In this document: piece by piece, positions 46,643 to 58,226 of the stretch | How the letters are laid out: every line of letters starts with the position of its first letter | How positions within the stretch are numbered: position 1 is the first letter of the stretch | Source: Narthecium ossifragum | Lineage: Eukaryota > Streptophyta > Magnoliopsida > Dioscoreales > Nartheciaceae | Direction: 5' to 3' | DNA length: 64,000 nucleotides | Assembly: GCA_963920575.1 (NCBI GenBank) | Contig: OY986969.1 | Coordinates: forward strand, 14,710,615 to 14,774,614 | The notes under the pieces: generated by a model | Seen by the model: the letters and a program-made list of their open reading frames with translations, nothing else | Told to the model about the DNA's origin: nothing | Databases searched by the model: none | Position numbers and translations under genes: made by a program

Positions 46643-48038
46643 TATAAAATTTATAAACCCTTATTCAAGATATAAACTATGGGGCATAATAGTGTTGAAA
46701 TACGGTGTCGAAGCACAGAGAACACTTTGATTACTAAGGAGAAACCAGAATTAACTCTCAAGACTCTAATCCTAAAGCAAAAAAGTATTGATTTGAGTTT
46801 TGGAAACTTATTAATTAAAACTAATTAACAAAGCAATTAAAAAGATTGAAATATATTAATGAGAGAAAACCTAGGAATTACTCAATCCACTTTAGTTTCA
46901 CTTCCTGTATTCACTAGTTATCCTCTTGTTTTATTATCTAGACATTATAGATTCACACCTTCTTAAGCTTACAAGAATCCCTAAAAGAATGTGAGTATTT
47001 TTCAAAGGCATATTTTATCTTCGATTAGCATAAATTGTCTTCAGGGTAACCTTAGCACAAGCTATCATCACTAAGTATAAAATATCTTATCGGTTATTCA
47101 CAAACCACATCAAAACTATCTTATAGATCTCTATCATCAATCACCGAAATCAGGTAGGGCTCAATATACGTCAAGGAACTCTGTTCCCTCAACTCTATTA
47201 TCATTAAAAACATATCTATAAGATCATGTCCAGAAAGAAATACAAGTATCAAACTAGAAAAATACAGAAAAGCTACACTAAAGCTTCATGAGATCCCTAG
47301 TACAAAATTTAGCTACTCATCTTAGAGATGGAAGCTATAGATTCGATGAAGAATGATTGGGATCCACGCTGCAGCTCCATCTTCTCAAGAAAGTCTTCCA
47401 ATACCTAATTCTCTCTTTTCTCTCTATAGCGGCCTACAATTTTTGGCCAGCAAATAACCTCTTATAGGTTAACTCCTAGAATTAGGGTTTCAAGCTAAGT
47501 TGAACTTCTACTACAACTCGGATTCCTTGGATTAATCCCTGACAGCCTATTTCGGTCGCAACTGGGTCCAATCCAGTCGGAAGTTGAAAACGAGTCCAAC
47601 ACAAAAGATGTAGATTAGGAAGTCTTCTATCAGAGACCGAAGAGTTTATAATATTCGGACTTATGTGAAAGATTTGGAGAATATTCTCCTGAACGTCGAC
47701 GGACCAGTTTTCTAGAAGTTGTACATCTTCATAGTCTTCAAAACTGGTATTAATCTGTCAAGAATCTCGCAATGTATCCAACATGAAAGTTGTAGGTCTT
47801 GATGTCTTCTAGGAGTTCTCCAAATTTCAAGAACTTAGGATTTATCTGGACAATTTAATGAATTCTTTCCAAACTGACAGTAGAGCGGCGTAATTTCAAC
47901 ATATTAGTCTTTTTTTGTATTTTCTAACTTGAATCTTCATTAAACCTGAAATCAACTAACAAACTATCAAATACAAACACTCTCGGGCTAACAAATGTAA
48001 ATTAAGGGGTTTAAGTATGAATATTTAGTGACCCATCA
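46643..48038 (-). repeat. 3' LTR of Athila element F
   Basis: On the minus strand it starts TGATGGGTCACTAAATATTC at 48038. The far end is uncertain (placed near 46643 by the gtgcttcgacacc segment that closes Athila LTRs). It has no CG-palindrome cluster. It contains the ccaacatgaaagttgtaggt block shared with other LTRs. Confidence 0.65.
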
Positions 48039-48050
48039 TACCCCCAACTT
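48039..48050 (-). other. Polypurine tract of Athila element F
   Basis: The minus strand reads AAGTTGGGGGTA immediately before the TGATGGG LTR start. This fixes the orientation of F as minus. Confidence 0.75.
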
Positions 48051-50137
48051 ATATTTTGCTAGTCTTCGAGCAATAAATGATAAAAAGAAAGCAATAAATC
48101 TAACCAGCCATTTTCATAGGTCTCACGATTGCACTTAGCATGTGCAACAAGCCATTAAACCCCTGGGTTACCCCAGTGGAGGAGTTATAGTCTCCTAAGG
48201 GTTTTCATGGATGACACCCGCAAACATCTATACAATCCCTTGAATATGCCATTAGAAATCAATTGTAATATTCATCAACTCTAATGCATGAAATTGAAAT
48301 AAAATCCATGCATAAATCTTTCAACTCATAGTCACATAAAAATATAGTAAATCAAAACATGTCATAACATATTTCCAATACTTTAACATATTTAATCATG
48401 ATTAAAAACAACTTTAACACTCTTTTATGTGAATGGGGTTCCACATGCTTCAGATTATCAATCATATCTAAATATTTCAACTATTCAAGATCACAATCCT
48501 ATTCAAGCACGTATTTTCCACTAATCACATAACAATCTATTCTTTTATTCATTTTTCTTTTCCTTTCTTTTTTTTGGAGGAATTTCAATTATTTTACGCG
48601 AGCAACACACCTTGTTAGGCACATTGCCCGGTTACTAAGTATGAAACCCTTTTTTTTTGCCAGGAATTGCAACTGTTTTACGCGAACACCATGCTGGTTA
48701 GGCACACTGCCCGGTTACTAAGTTGAAAATCCACCTTTTTTCTTTCTTTCTTTTTTAGATTCAGATAATTGCATGTGTTCATGTACTTTCGGTAACATGA
48801 TATATGACTATAAATCTATCATAGTATCATGTTTAGAATCTAATCTCAACTCTTAAATATGTGAAAGTGAACATGTGCATTAGGATATGTCAAGTTATCC
48901 TTAAATCATGGTAAAAGTGTTAAAGTATAGAAATAATATCATGCATAGCAAAACTTTACGATCCATTATATGACATACAAGTCTCAAAATAATTCATAAG
49001 ATAAATTTCTAAAACAAGCATCTTTGTCAAATCATATCATAATTTCATTCTTTTGACATATTTCAAGGGATGTATAATATTTGGTTTCTAAAAATAATAA
49101 GAATTAAATTCCTAGAATCTACCCCCAACTTAAATGTAATTATCCCCAATTACACTAAGTCATAAAAATAAAGTAAGGAATAAAGGAGATAACCATAATG
49201 AAGCGCAGAAATTCCTCTCTCTATAAATATGTTGAACAATGTCATAAGAGAAGACATACGTCCCTTCCAACCATATCCTCCAACAGAAATATATACCTTT
49301 CCCAAAAGATCAAATATAACAAATAAAAGTCCAAAAGGGTAATACAAGCAAAGAAACATTTGGCTGAGTCTCCTTTGTATAAATGGACCAGGAAACTGGT
49401 ACATGCATTCATCCATAAAATTAAAAATATAGACATGAAAGCATTAAAATACATTAAATCATCCATGCACATCACCAAAAATAATCAGCATCTATACTAT
49501 CGTCCTGATTGAAGATCGGGACCGTTCGATCGGAAATTGGAGCAGTGGAACAGCTGGATCTCGTCCATCAGCAATCGGACAGCTAAGAACTCGCCGGCGG
49601 GTGATCAACAGTGAAACGTCGTCGCCGGAGGACGGGAAGGGTACAGGAAAATTCGTCGAAGGTCAATGAGTCCATATATATGGTCTGATCTGTTAATGGT
49701 GGTCTCCAGGCAAAGGACGGCTTGGAGGAAGATGGCCGGAGTTGGAATCTGACGGTCGGAGCTCCAAAAGAGGTTGGAAAGGATCGAGAAAAGATCGTGG
49801 AGGCCTAAGGAACTCACCTATGTGATGTAATTGTAGAATTGGAGTTCTAGGAGGTGGATAGAAGATGGCCCACGTAGTGGAGGATCGTCAAAAGTGGAAT
49901 CCGACAATCCAGGCAACAATGTTGATTTTTGATGGTGGCGGAAGGTTTGTGGCGGCCTGGAGGAGCTTCTGGATGTGGTTAGGGGCGGTGGGAGGCGGTG
50001 GAAGAGGGGATCGACAATGGCGGATGAAACATGGGAGACTCACCGACGTCGGAAGAGAGGGTATCAAAGGAAGAGAAGGACGGAGGATGGCAGGCGGAAG
50101 GATGGTGGAGGTGATGGTGGTGTTTTGGAGGGCTAGG
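48051..50137 (-). other. 3' untranslated interior of Athila element F (left part)
   Basis: It holds two tttttt-rich segments with ttacgcga and cccggttactaagt (about 48590-48725), the same arrangement as in the Athila element at 23325-23475. No pol domain is seen. From 49500 to 50137 the sequence turns GC-rich with many CGG/CCG steps and looks unlike the rest of the element; I cannot assign it. ORFs at 49150-50137 have no recognisable product. Confidence 0.5.
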
Positions 50138-52437
50138 TGTCGCGCCCCGACCCGCGTAGGCCCAACCGGGCCGGGCGACGCGAACAGGAACTTAACCTAC
50201 TGCGGAAATTTGGCGAGGTTTCCCTCTAATCGTAGTGGTTACCCTAATAAGCATAATCATCCTGTAATAAACAACAATTATAAAGCTCAACACACAAAGC
50301 TGGAATATAGTACAAATCCTCAAACAGGGAATGTTATACAAAATCGCTCCCGTAGGAGACTATCTAACCAAGGTGTACACGGACAGATCACAGCTCCTCA
50401 AGCTCCGCCAGACGCCGCCACGTCACCGAACACCTGCCCGGTAGGGGCAACCGAAGAAGAGCTAGCGCCAGCACCTGCAAAACGCAGCCCGGGTAGGTGT
50501 GAGCACTAAGCTCAGCAGGGACACTACACTACGACACTCACAAAGGAAGGGAACACAACAGTGTCGTCCCCAAGCAAAGCCTAGGTGTATCACAGGGGTC
50601 CCATAACCCCACCGGATACCCCTGAGAGCCCCAGTCGTGGTCTTCCAGCGAACTGGTCACACACTGGGTCACACTCAGTAAGACAGGAAATGGCACTGCC
50701 AACTCACGACAGGATCCTGGGCACTGTCGGCGGGTAGCACCGCTGGGTAGTCACACCTGCCACCCAAGAGTTCTAGAAGGATTGGGTACCGGCTACACCA
50801 CGACTTGGCTCAAGGCCGACACGACCTCTAAACATCAAGCACAACAGTATTCATGTCCAACTAACCCTATCATCGAAAAGACTGAATACTACAAATCGAG
50901 TCCTGGACCAAGCTACCCGCACGGTCCTAAGAGATAGATCCGGGCTACCCGGAAGCCCCGGATCGGCAACGCCCTAACAGATGCAACTAATGCACAACAC
51001 AATGCATGCTATGAACATGCGCAGAAAAGATACATGTAAGCATGCAGCAGGATGTGATGATATAAATACAAGGTCTGGGCACGGCACCCTGCCGGCCCGG
51101 GGTGGTGAACAGATAAATAAGGTCTAAGGACTGCTGCAGTGGTAGCACTACCAACCGCCAGTAGTCCACACAACACCTGCACCGGGAAACAACCCCGCAA
51201 ACAACAGTTCACAATGTGCAACAAGTAATGTGGCCCTCGGCGAACGCCGGCGTGAGAGGCTAGGGAAAGCAGTAGGGCCACCCGCCCATTTATTCTAAAC
51301 ATCCCGGGAGTCATCACTCCCCCGGTTCACCACTGCCCCTATATAGGGCTAACATGCTTAATGTTATGTACAAGGTATAAAACAATAAAGAAAACCAACA
51401 TACAAAGCCCCTTGGGCAAAACTAGTCAAAACCCTCTCTTCTACCAAAGGATCGATCATCCCCTAGGGTAGGATCGATCCTCTCAGCAACAGAGAGTAAA
51501 GCCTCACTGTCGAGACAAAAGGATCGATCCTTCCTCTCAGGAGGATCGATCATTTTCGCGACAGAGAGCACCCTTCAGATCGCACCACGAGTGATCGATC
51601 CTTCCTCACAGGAGGATCGATCCTCTTCGCGACGAAGGACAGCCATGCTCCCCAAGAACCAGGATTGATCCTCACCAAGCTCGTGATCGATCCTTCATCG
51701 GGCGGAGCATGACCAACCCAGAAGATCGATCCTTCCTCAAGGGAAGATCGATCATGATGGGTTCCGCGGCGTCCTTCCGGCGAAGAATACCGCTGGAAGA
51801 GACAACCAAAAACCACGAAATTCTGGGATCTGATAGATCAGGATCCCACGAGTCCAAAACCGGTTAAAACACAAGAAACCAACATGCTAATCACAAGATC
51901 TAAGCATTAAACCACAGATCAAACCGGAAAACTCAAAACCCCGAAGAGAGATGTCGGTAGGATCCCTACTGGAGCAAACGCAGCTTAGATCCAAGCAGCT
52001 AGGCCTTGGATCGTCCTCAACGCCTTCGAAAATCCCAAGATCCGAGCTCAAATCGCCGGGTTTCCAAAAGGATTTGAAGGAAGAAGGTTCGTCTGCTTTA
52101 TAGGCAAACGAACCGACCTATGAAGGATCGATCCTTACCTAAGGAAGGATCGATCACCTCATGACGATCTCACTTGACTTTCTGGCACGAGAGGATCGAT
52201 CTCTTAGCTAGAGAGGATCGATCCTTTGTGTGCTGAAAGCTAAACTTAGGCGAGAATTCAAGCCTAAGTCCGGATCTTTCGATCCCGGGTCCCACTAACC
52301 ATCCTAAGCAAACATTACCACAAACAAGGTCAGTGTGTGTACAAGCGCGAGTGTGGAACTAGCCGACAAGGTGCAATTTACCAAATTGCCCTTGCGGTCC
52401 ACAGCGAGCCACAGGAGGGGAGGGACGGGTCCTCACA
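50138..52437 (-). repeat. Del-type solo LTR, near-matching TSD CTAGG/CTAAG
   Basis: It starts TGTCGCGCCCCGACC and ends ACGGGTCCTCACA, 2300 bp. The flanks are CTAGG (50133-50137) and CTAAG (52438-52442), one change apart. It is the same subfamily as 12641-15107. The AGGATCGATCCT cluster lies at 51448-51760, with more at 52125-52220. Confidence 0.88.
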
Positions 52438-52442
52438 CTAAG

Positions 52443-52926
52443 GGTGGCCGGAGAGGTGGCGACGGGGGGCGATCGGTGACAAGGGAGGAAGATGCTGATT
52501 GCCTGATCGACCATAGGAGCGGGTGACTTGATAAAAAAAAGCAGACGGTCGATTGATCGTTCGACCGTGAACCAAGTAATTTGGAAAAATAAACTGACGG
52601 TCGATCGCCCGATCGACCGTGGATGATAGGATTTGGTTGAGGAGGCGACGATCGATCGCTGCATCGACCCTGAGAAGCCTTTTTCGTGACAGAGGCTTAC
52701 GGACGATGCAGCGGTCGATACGACGGTCGAGCATGAACCATCAATTTTCAATTTTCTAGATATTATGATTATTCGTATAGGAAAATAAAAGAAAAATATA
52801 GGAAAAATCATGAAAAATCCTAAAAATTAAAGAAAATTCCAAAAAGCTAAGGAAAAATCATAAAATTGGGTTGCCTACCAGCAAGCGCGTAATTTTACGT
52901 TTTTCGCTCGATGACCCTACAAGAGG
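52443..52926 (-). other. 3' untranslated interior of Athila element F (right part)
   Basis: It follows the integrase stop. It contains a cluster of GGTCGATCG and GATCGACCGT palindromes at 52538-52735, here outside an LTR, then an A-rich stretch. No coding content. Confidence 0.6.
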
Positions 52927-53487
52927 TCAGTGATAGCTTGGGTCCGGCAGTTCCACGGACTCAATAACATCACCGTGAGCAATGTCCTCCACATAGTGTT
53001 TTAATATATGCCCATTAACAGTGAAAATCTCATTCGTGTGTGGATTGTGAATTTCGACTGCACCATGTGTAAATACTCTATTTATAATAAAAGACCCGGA
53101 TCATCTAGAACGTAATTTACCTCGGAAAAAAATGCAATTTAACATTAAAAAGCCAAACTTTCTGCTGGACATCAAAAGTACTCCTTGAAATATGTTTATC
53201 ATGGAAGGCCTTTGTTTTATCTTTATAAATTTTGGAATTCAAATATGTCGCATTGCGAATTTCCTCAAGTTCACATAAACTCAGTTTCCTATGTGTTGTG
53301 ATGGCATTGGTATCAGTGTTGAGCTTCATAATGGTCCACATAGCGTGATGTTGTAATTCTACAAGTAAATGACCAGGCTTACCAAAAACTAATCGATATG
53401 AGGACATACCAATAGGCGTTTTATAAGCAGTCATGTAAGCCCACAGTGCATCATCTATCTTTATGGCCCAATCTGTACGGTCAATGC
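52927..53487 (-). pseudogene. Athila integrase C-terminus of element F
   Basis: The minus strand reads DRTDWAIKIDDALWAYMTAY, KTPIGMSSYRLVFGKPGHL, LELEEIRNATYLN-like sequence and KTKAFHDKHISR, then a frameshift in a T run near 53113. GKLRSR, a TAG in place of Trp, SGSFIINRVF and NEIFTVNGHILKHYVED follow, up to a stop at 52927-52929. It is the C-terminal part of an Athila integrase, matching 22179-22712 in layout. It is cut at 53487 by the SIRE array; its N-terminal part would lie beyond the right edge of the window. Confidence 0.85.
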
Positions 53488-55396
53488 CGAAGATCCAAGT
53501 AGGGGGGTTCTATTGGACCTTTAAATAATGATCGATAAAGAAAAACCTAGATAGTAGGAGTCTAATAAACTTGTATGCTTGTAAAATATATGAATAGATA
53601 ATTAAGCAAGTAAATAGAAGGATAGAGGAGAGTTAGAGAGATTGCACCAGAATTTTTATAGTGGTTCGGCCAACCATGCCTACCTCCACTTCTCTCAAGG
53701 CACTCCTTGAGGTTCCACTACTTGCAAGACCTCTTACAAGTTGTCCACCAAGCTTCCGGGTGCTTGGCAACCTATCCACCAAGCTTACGGGTGCTTGGCA
53801 ACCTTACAATCTCTCCAATCTCACTATTGGATCTCTCTCTCAAGGTCTATTTCACACTTGAAGTAGTTTTACAAAGGTTTAGCTCACAAATAAAGAGAAT
53901 AAAACTTGCTAGAATATTATTACAATAATCCCTTAGCTCCCTCTAAGTCCTTGGCAAGTTTGCTGGACTTTCTCTTTTATAGCTGACCCTCCAACCCTTC
54001 CAAATAGCCTCCCAACGGCTATTTCTTTCTCCTGCAACGGCTCTTTAACGGCTCTTTTCTGGGCTCACGGTCGACCGTCGCATCGTCCGTGGCATCGTCC
54101 GCCAGGCTTTCCTTGAGCCACGGTCGATCCACCAATCTACCATCACGCCGCACGGTCGATCTGCCTATCGACCGTCACGCCTCACGGTTGATACGAGGTC
54201 GAACCGAGCCATTCCAAGAAGGGAACCACGTCCTTGCTTGGATGGGCCCACGCCAAGGAGTTGGCTGCACCCAAGTCCCTTTGGGTGTTCTATGCTCAGC
54301 CGGCCAAAGGAATCCTATTCCTAGCTGGTTTGCTTACTTAGTTGATTTCCTAGTTAGTAGTTATCTTGATTGAGTCAGTTTCCTAGATTGAATTCAGTTT
54401 ATGGTTTGCTTAAATCAGTTCCTATTATGAGTCCTTGTTATTAGGAAGTTGAGATAAGATTGAGTCTTATTAGGAAAGTCTGGTTACTTACTGATTAAAG
54501 CAAGGTAGTATTCAGGTTGTAGTAGAACTCTCTTGAGGCCTCTATAAAAGGACCTCCATAGCTTGTAATTATGCATGGACGAATTTATGAGAGTTATTAT
54601 TTAGTAGAGATAAATCCTAGGAGTAGAAGTAATATAGGAGTAGCTGTAACCTAGTTTCCTCATAATCCACCAGCCACCTTCTTCTCTCTCTACAGCCGGA
54701 TTCTTCTCCACCAGCCGGCCACTATCATCACCGCCACTACCAACCACCTCCGCCGTCCAACCCCAAGTCCCCGGCGTCCCCTTGGCTGCCGTGCTTCCCT
54801 CCACCACATTCTCCAAGGCTTGGATCTCCAAGAGAAGCCAGCCAACCATTGAGGAAGCTGCAAGGTAATCCTCTTCCTCATCCGTCTCTCTCCTCCGATT
54901 TTCAGCCTTCCTTGTCGAATACCTAGGGTGCTTCTCCTAAAACCCTAAAGGTATATCTTGACCTAGCCATAGCTTTGGCGAAGGAGGAGCCAAGACTAGG
55001 CAAGAGACCAGATACGAAAGCCCTAGAGAAGGTGCATCGTATCAACGGTCGACCGTCCCATCGACCGTGACATCGTCCGTCAGGCTCTGTTGCGAAAACC
55101 TCTTCCCAGGGTCGATGTACTGATCGACCGTCGCTCCTTCGAGCCAAGTCACATAGGCCACGGTCGATCAGTCCATCAACCGTCGCCTATTTTCCCATTG
55201 TCAGCTTCCGCGGTCGATCCTTCCATCAACCACCATATCCCACGGTCGATCCATGCATCGTCCGTCGCATCGACCGTCAGTACAAAACTCAATAAATATG
55301 ATTTAAATGCTTTCCAAATTAAGGGATAATAATATTAAATCATTGTTTTATCATCAAGTATATATTGACATCATCAAAACAATATCTGAGCTAACA
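53488..55396 (-). repeat. 3' LTR of SIRE-type copia unit D, with an inserted element
   Basis: Minus-strand start TGTTAGCTCAGATATTG (at 55396); its far end is CTTGGATCTTCG at 53488, with G in place of the usual A. Without the insertion at 54189-55044 it is about 1.05 kb and matches 57142-58193. Palindromes (GGTCGACCGT, GGTCGATCC) are at 54067-54188 and 55045-55275. The ccaccaagcttacgggtgct segment is present in all three SIRE LTRs. Confidence 0.9.
54189..55044 (+). repeat. 0.86-kb TG...CA element with TSD ACGGT (second copy)
   Basis: It starts TGATACGAGGTCGAACC and ends GTGCATCGTATCA, flanked by ACGGT (54184-54188 and 55045-55049). It is clearly related to 44961-45843 but not identical, so the two inserted separately. 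TATA-like ctataaaagg at 54543. The target is the palindrome region of a SIRE LTR. Confidence 0.78.
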
Positions 55397-55411
55397 ATCT
55401 CCCTCTTTTCG
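55397..55411 (-). other. Polypurine tract of SIRE unit D
   Basis: The minus strand reads CGAAAAGAGGGAGAT directly before TGTTAGCTC. This is the expected plus-strand primer next to the 3' LTR. Confidence 0.8.
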
Positions 55412-56120
55412 ATGATGGCAACCTTTTAAATTGTGATGATAAAATCTTGAAAGCTCCCTCTTAATTTGTGCATCCATTTACCTCATAAAATATGTTCTAA
55501 AATTAATTTCGCTGAGGCATGCAAGTCATATGTCACTAAATAGATATCTCAGGCTTGAGTTTAGGTTAAAATATGTGAAAGTGCAAAATATGACATATGT
55601 AGCTCTTTGTATGATATTTGAGCATGAATTATTAAATCTCCATCAAATCGTTTAAATATCAAAAGGTTTCAAGTATGTAGAATAAAAAGTTTTAAGAGAT
55701 TTCAAAGCAAACTGATATCACAATATTTCTCCCTCTTTGACATTATCAAAAAGATTTGGTAGAGGGGTAGAAGAATCAAACAAAAACATTTATGAAGAGA
55801 AACAAATAGAAGGTTTTAAAATCATCTCAAAACAATATACCAAATGAAGATTTACAATCAAAATGGTCATTTGTAAAAAGTAATCAATTCTTCACATAAA
55901 AGACTTTCTTAAACCATTTTTAAAACTGAAATTTCTTTTAAATAAAAAATGGAATAAGAAGATGTAATGGAGGAGATATATATCGAAAATTAAGACATAC
56001 CTCCATTACCTTTAACCCATATTGTTATCCTCCTTTAAATACCTTGTGCCTCTACTTGTCAATTTCATCTTCTTTTACTCCGAATGCAGTTAAACAAAGA
56101 TTTGCAGTTTCTTTTTCTTC
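55412..56120 (-). other. 3' interior of SIRE unit D
   Basis: AT-rich sequence from the gag stop to the purine tract. No RT, integrase or RNase H is left, so pol has been deleted from this unit. No ORF of interest. Confidence 0.7.
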
Positions 56121-56999
56121 TTATTCTTCGGAGGTGGAGCTTGAGTCACTTTCTTCCTTGGCCTTCTTTTTCTTCTTCGAAGATTTCTTGAGCTTTGGAC
56201 AATCCGACATGTAATGTCCGGGTTTCCTACACTCATAACAAGTAATTTTATTTAAGTAAGAAGAGGAGTTTCCTTTTTCACCTTTGGAAATTTTCGTTTC
56301 TTGATTGATGATTCGTTGAATTCTTCTTGTGATCTTTTGTAATTCCTCATCATCATCTTCATCGCTTGAGTCGGATGAATCCTTGTATGTTGACTTGAAG
56401 GCAATGGTTTTCTTTTCCTTCCTTTCTCCATCATTGCTCCTCTCCATGTTCATCTCATATGTCATGAGAGAACCCATTAACTCATCAAGGGACAGCTTGG
56501 TTGAGTCTTTAGCTTCTTCTATTGCTGTCACCTTGGGATCCCATGTCTTAGGTAGACATCAAAGGATCTTCCTTACCATCTCATCATTAGTATAGCTTTT
56601 ACCAAGAGAATCAAGAACATTTATGGTATTGGTAAAGCGAATAAACATTTCATTTATATTCTCATCATCCTTCATGGAAAATAACTCATAATCATTAACA
56701 AGCATGCTAATCTTAGACTCCTTTACTCGGCTAGTTCCTTCATGAGTTATCTCAAGCTTCTCCCATATTTCCTTAGCCGATTTACAAGCTGAAATTCTAT
56801 TAAATTCATCAGGGCTAAGGGCACAAAATAAGAAATTTTTGGCTTTGGCATTGACTTGCAAAATTTTCAAATCAGTACGGGTGAGCTCACTCTTAGCCTT
56901 AGGCACTTCCTTTCCTTCATGAATTTTGGTAGGAATAGTTGGGCCATCCTCAATAACCATCCATGCTTCATAATCCATGGATTTTATAAATATTTCCAT
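56121..56999 (-). pseudogene. SIRE-type copia gag of unit D, one TGA
   Basis: It begins MEIFIKSMDYEAWMVIEDGP; then KAKNFLFCALSPDEFNRISA, AKEIWEKLEITHEGTSRVKE and FTNTINVLDSLGKSYTNDEM, typical copia (UBN2-like) gag. An in-frame TGA (56559-56561) follows RKIL; the same frame continues through [15 protein letters not shown] to a CCHC zinc knuckle ([14 protein letters not shown]) and a Lys/Ser-rich end. Apart from the TGA the frame is undamaged over 290 codons. It lies between the PBS (57128) and the purine tract, so unit D encodes gag only. Confidence 0.9.
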
Positions 57000-57127
57000 T
57001 CTATTCTTCCAATATGTATAGTTTGAACCATTGAATTATGGTGGCCTATTTGTGGATTGTCCCTCTATGTTTTCCATATCGATCTAGGATCCTCTATGGG
57101 TTGTTACACCACAAAAATAGAGACCTA

Positions 57128-57139
57128 GCTCTGATACCA
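57128..57139 (-). other. Primer binding site, tRNA-Met type (unit D)
   Basis: The minus strand reads TGGTATCAGAGC, two bases from the LTR end (57142). Confidence 0.9.
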
Positions 57140-57141
57140 AT

Positions 57142-58193
57142 TGAAGATCCAAGTAGGGGGGTTCTATTGGACCTTTAAATAATGATCGATAAAGAAAAAC
57201 CTAGATAGTAGGAGTCTAATAAACTTGTATGCTTGTAAAAGATATGAATAGATAATTAAGCAAGTAAATAGAAAGATAGAGGAGAGTTAGAGAGATTGCA
57301 CCAGAATTTTTATAGTGGTTCGGCCAACCATGCCTACCTCCACTTCTCTCAAGGCACTCCTTGAGGTTCCACTACTTGCAAGACCTCTTACAAGTTGTCC
57401 ACCAAGCTTCCGGGTGCTTGGCAACCTATCCACCAAGCTTATGGGTGCTTGGCAACCTTACAATCTCTCCAATCTCACTATTGGATCTCTCTCTCAAGGT
57501 CTACTTCACACTTGAAGTAGTTTTACAAAGGTTTAGCTCACAAATAAAGAGAATAAAACTTGCTAGAATATTATTACAATAATCCCTTAGCTCCCTCTAA
57601 GTCCTTGGCAAGTTTGCTGGACTTTCTCTTTTATAGCTGAGCCTCCAACCCTTCCAAATAGCCTCCCAACGGCTATTTCTTTCTCCTGCAACGGCTCTTT
57701 AACGGCTCTTTTCTGGGCTCACGGTCGACCGTCGCATCATCCGTGGCATCGTCCGCTAGGCTTTCCTTGAGCCACGGTCGATCCACCAATCGACCGTCAC
57801 GCCGCACGGTCGATCCGCCTATCGACCGTCACGCCTCACGGTCGACCGTCCCATCGACTGTGACATCGTCGGTCAGGCTCTGTTGCGAAAACCTCTTCCC
57901 AGGGTCGATGCACCGATCGACCGTCGCTCCTTCGAGCCAAGTCACATAGGCCACGGTCGATCGGTCCATCAACCGTCACATCGACCGTCGCCTATTTTCC
58001 CATTGTCAGCTTCCACGGTCGATCCTTCCATCAACCGCCATATCCCATGGTCGATCCATGCATCGTCCGTCGCATCGACCGTCAGTACAAAACTCAATAA
58101 ATATAATTTAAATGCTTTCCGAATTAAGGGATAATAATATTAAATCATTGTTTTATCATCAAGTATATATTGACATCATCAAAACAATATCTG
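57142..58193 (-). repeat. SIRE LTR shared by units D and E
   Basis: On the plus strand it begins TGAAGATCCAAGTAGGGG and matches the other SIRE LTRs to caatatctg at 58193, lacking only the final agctaaca. On its left is the PBS of unit D; on its right, after a short gap, the 3' ORF of unit E. It therefore acts as the 5' LTR of D and the 3' LTR of E at once. TATA-like ctataaaa at 57629-57636 (minus). Palindrome cluster at 57720-58085. Confidence 0.88.
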
Positions 58194-58226
58194 GGAATTA
58201 GGAGGATAGGGAATTAGGATCAATCA

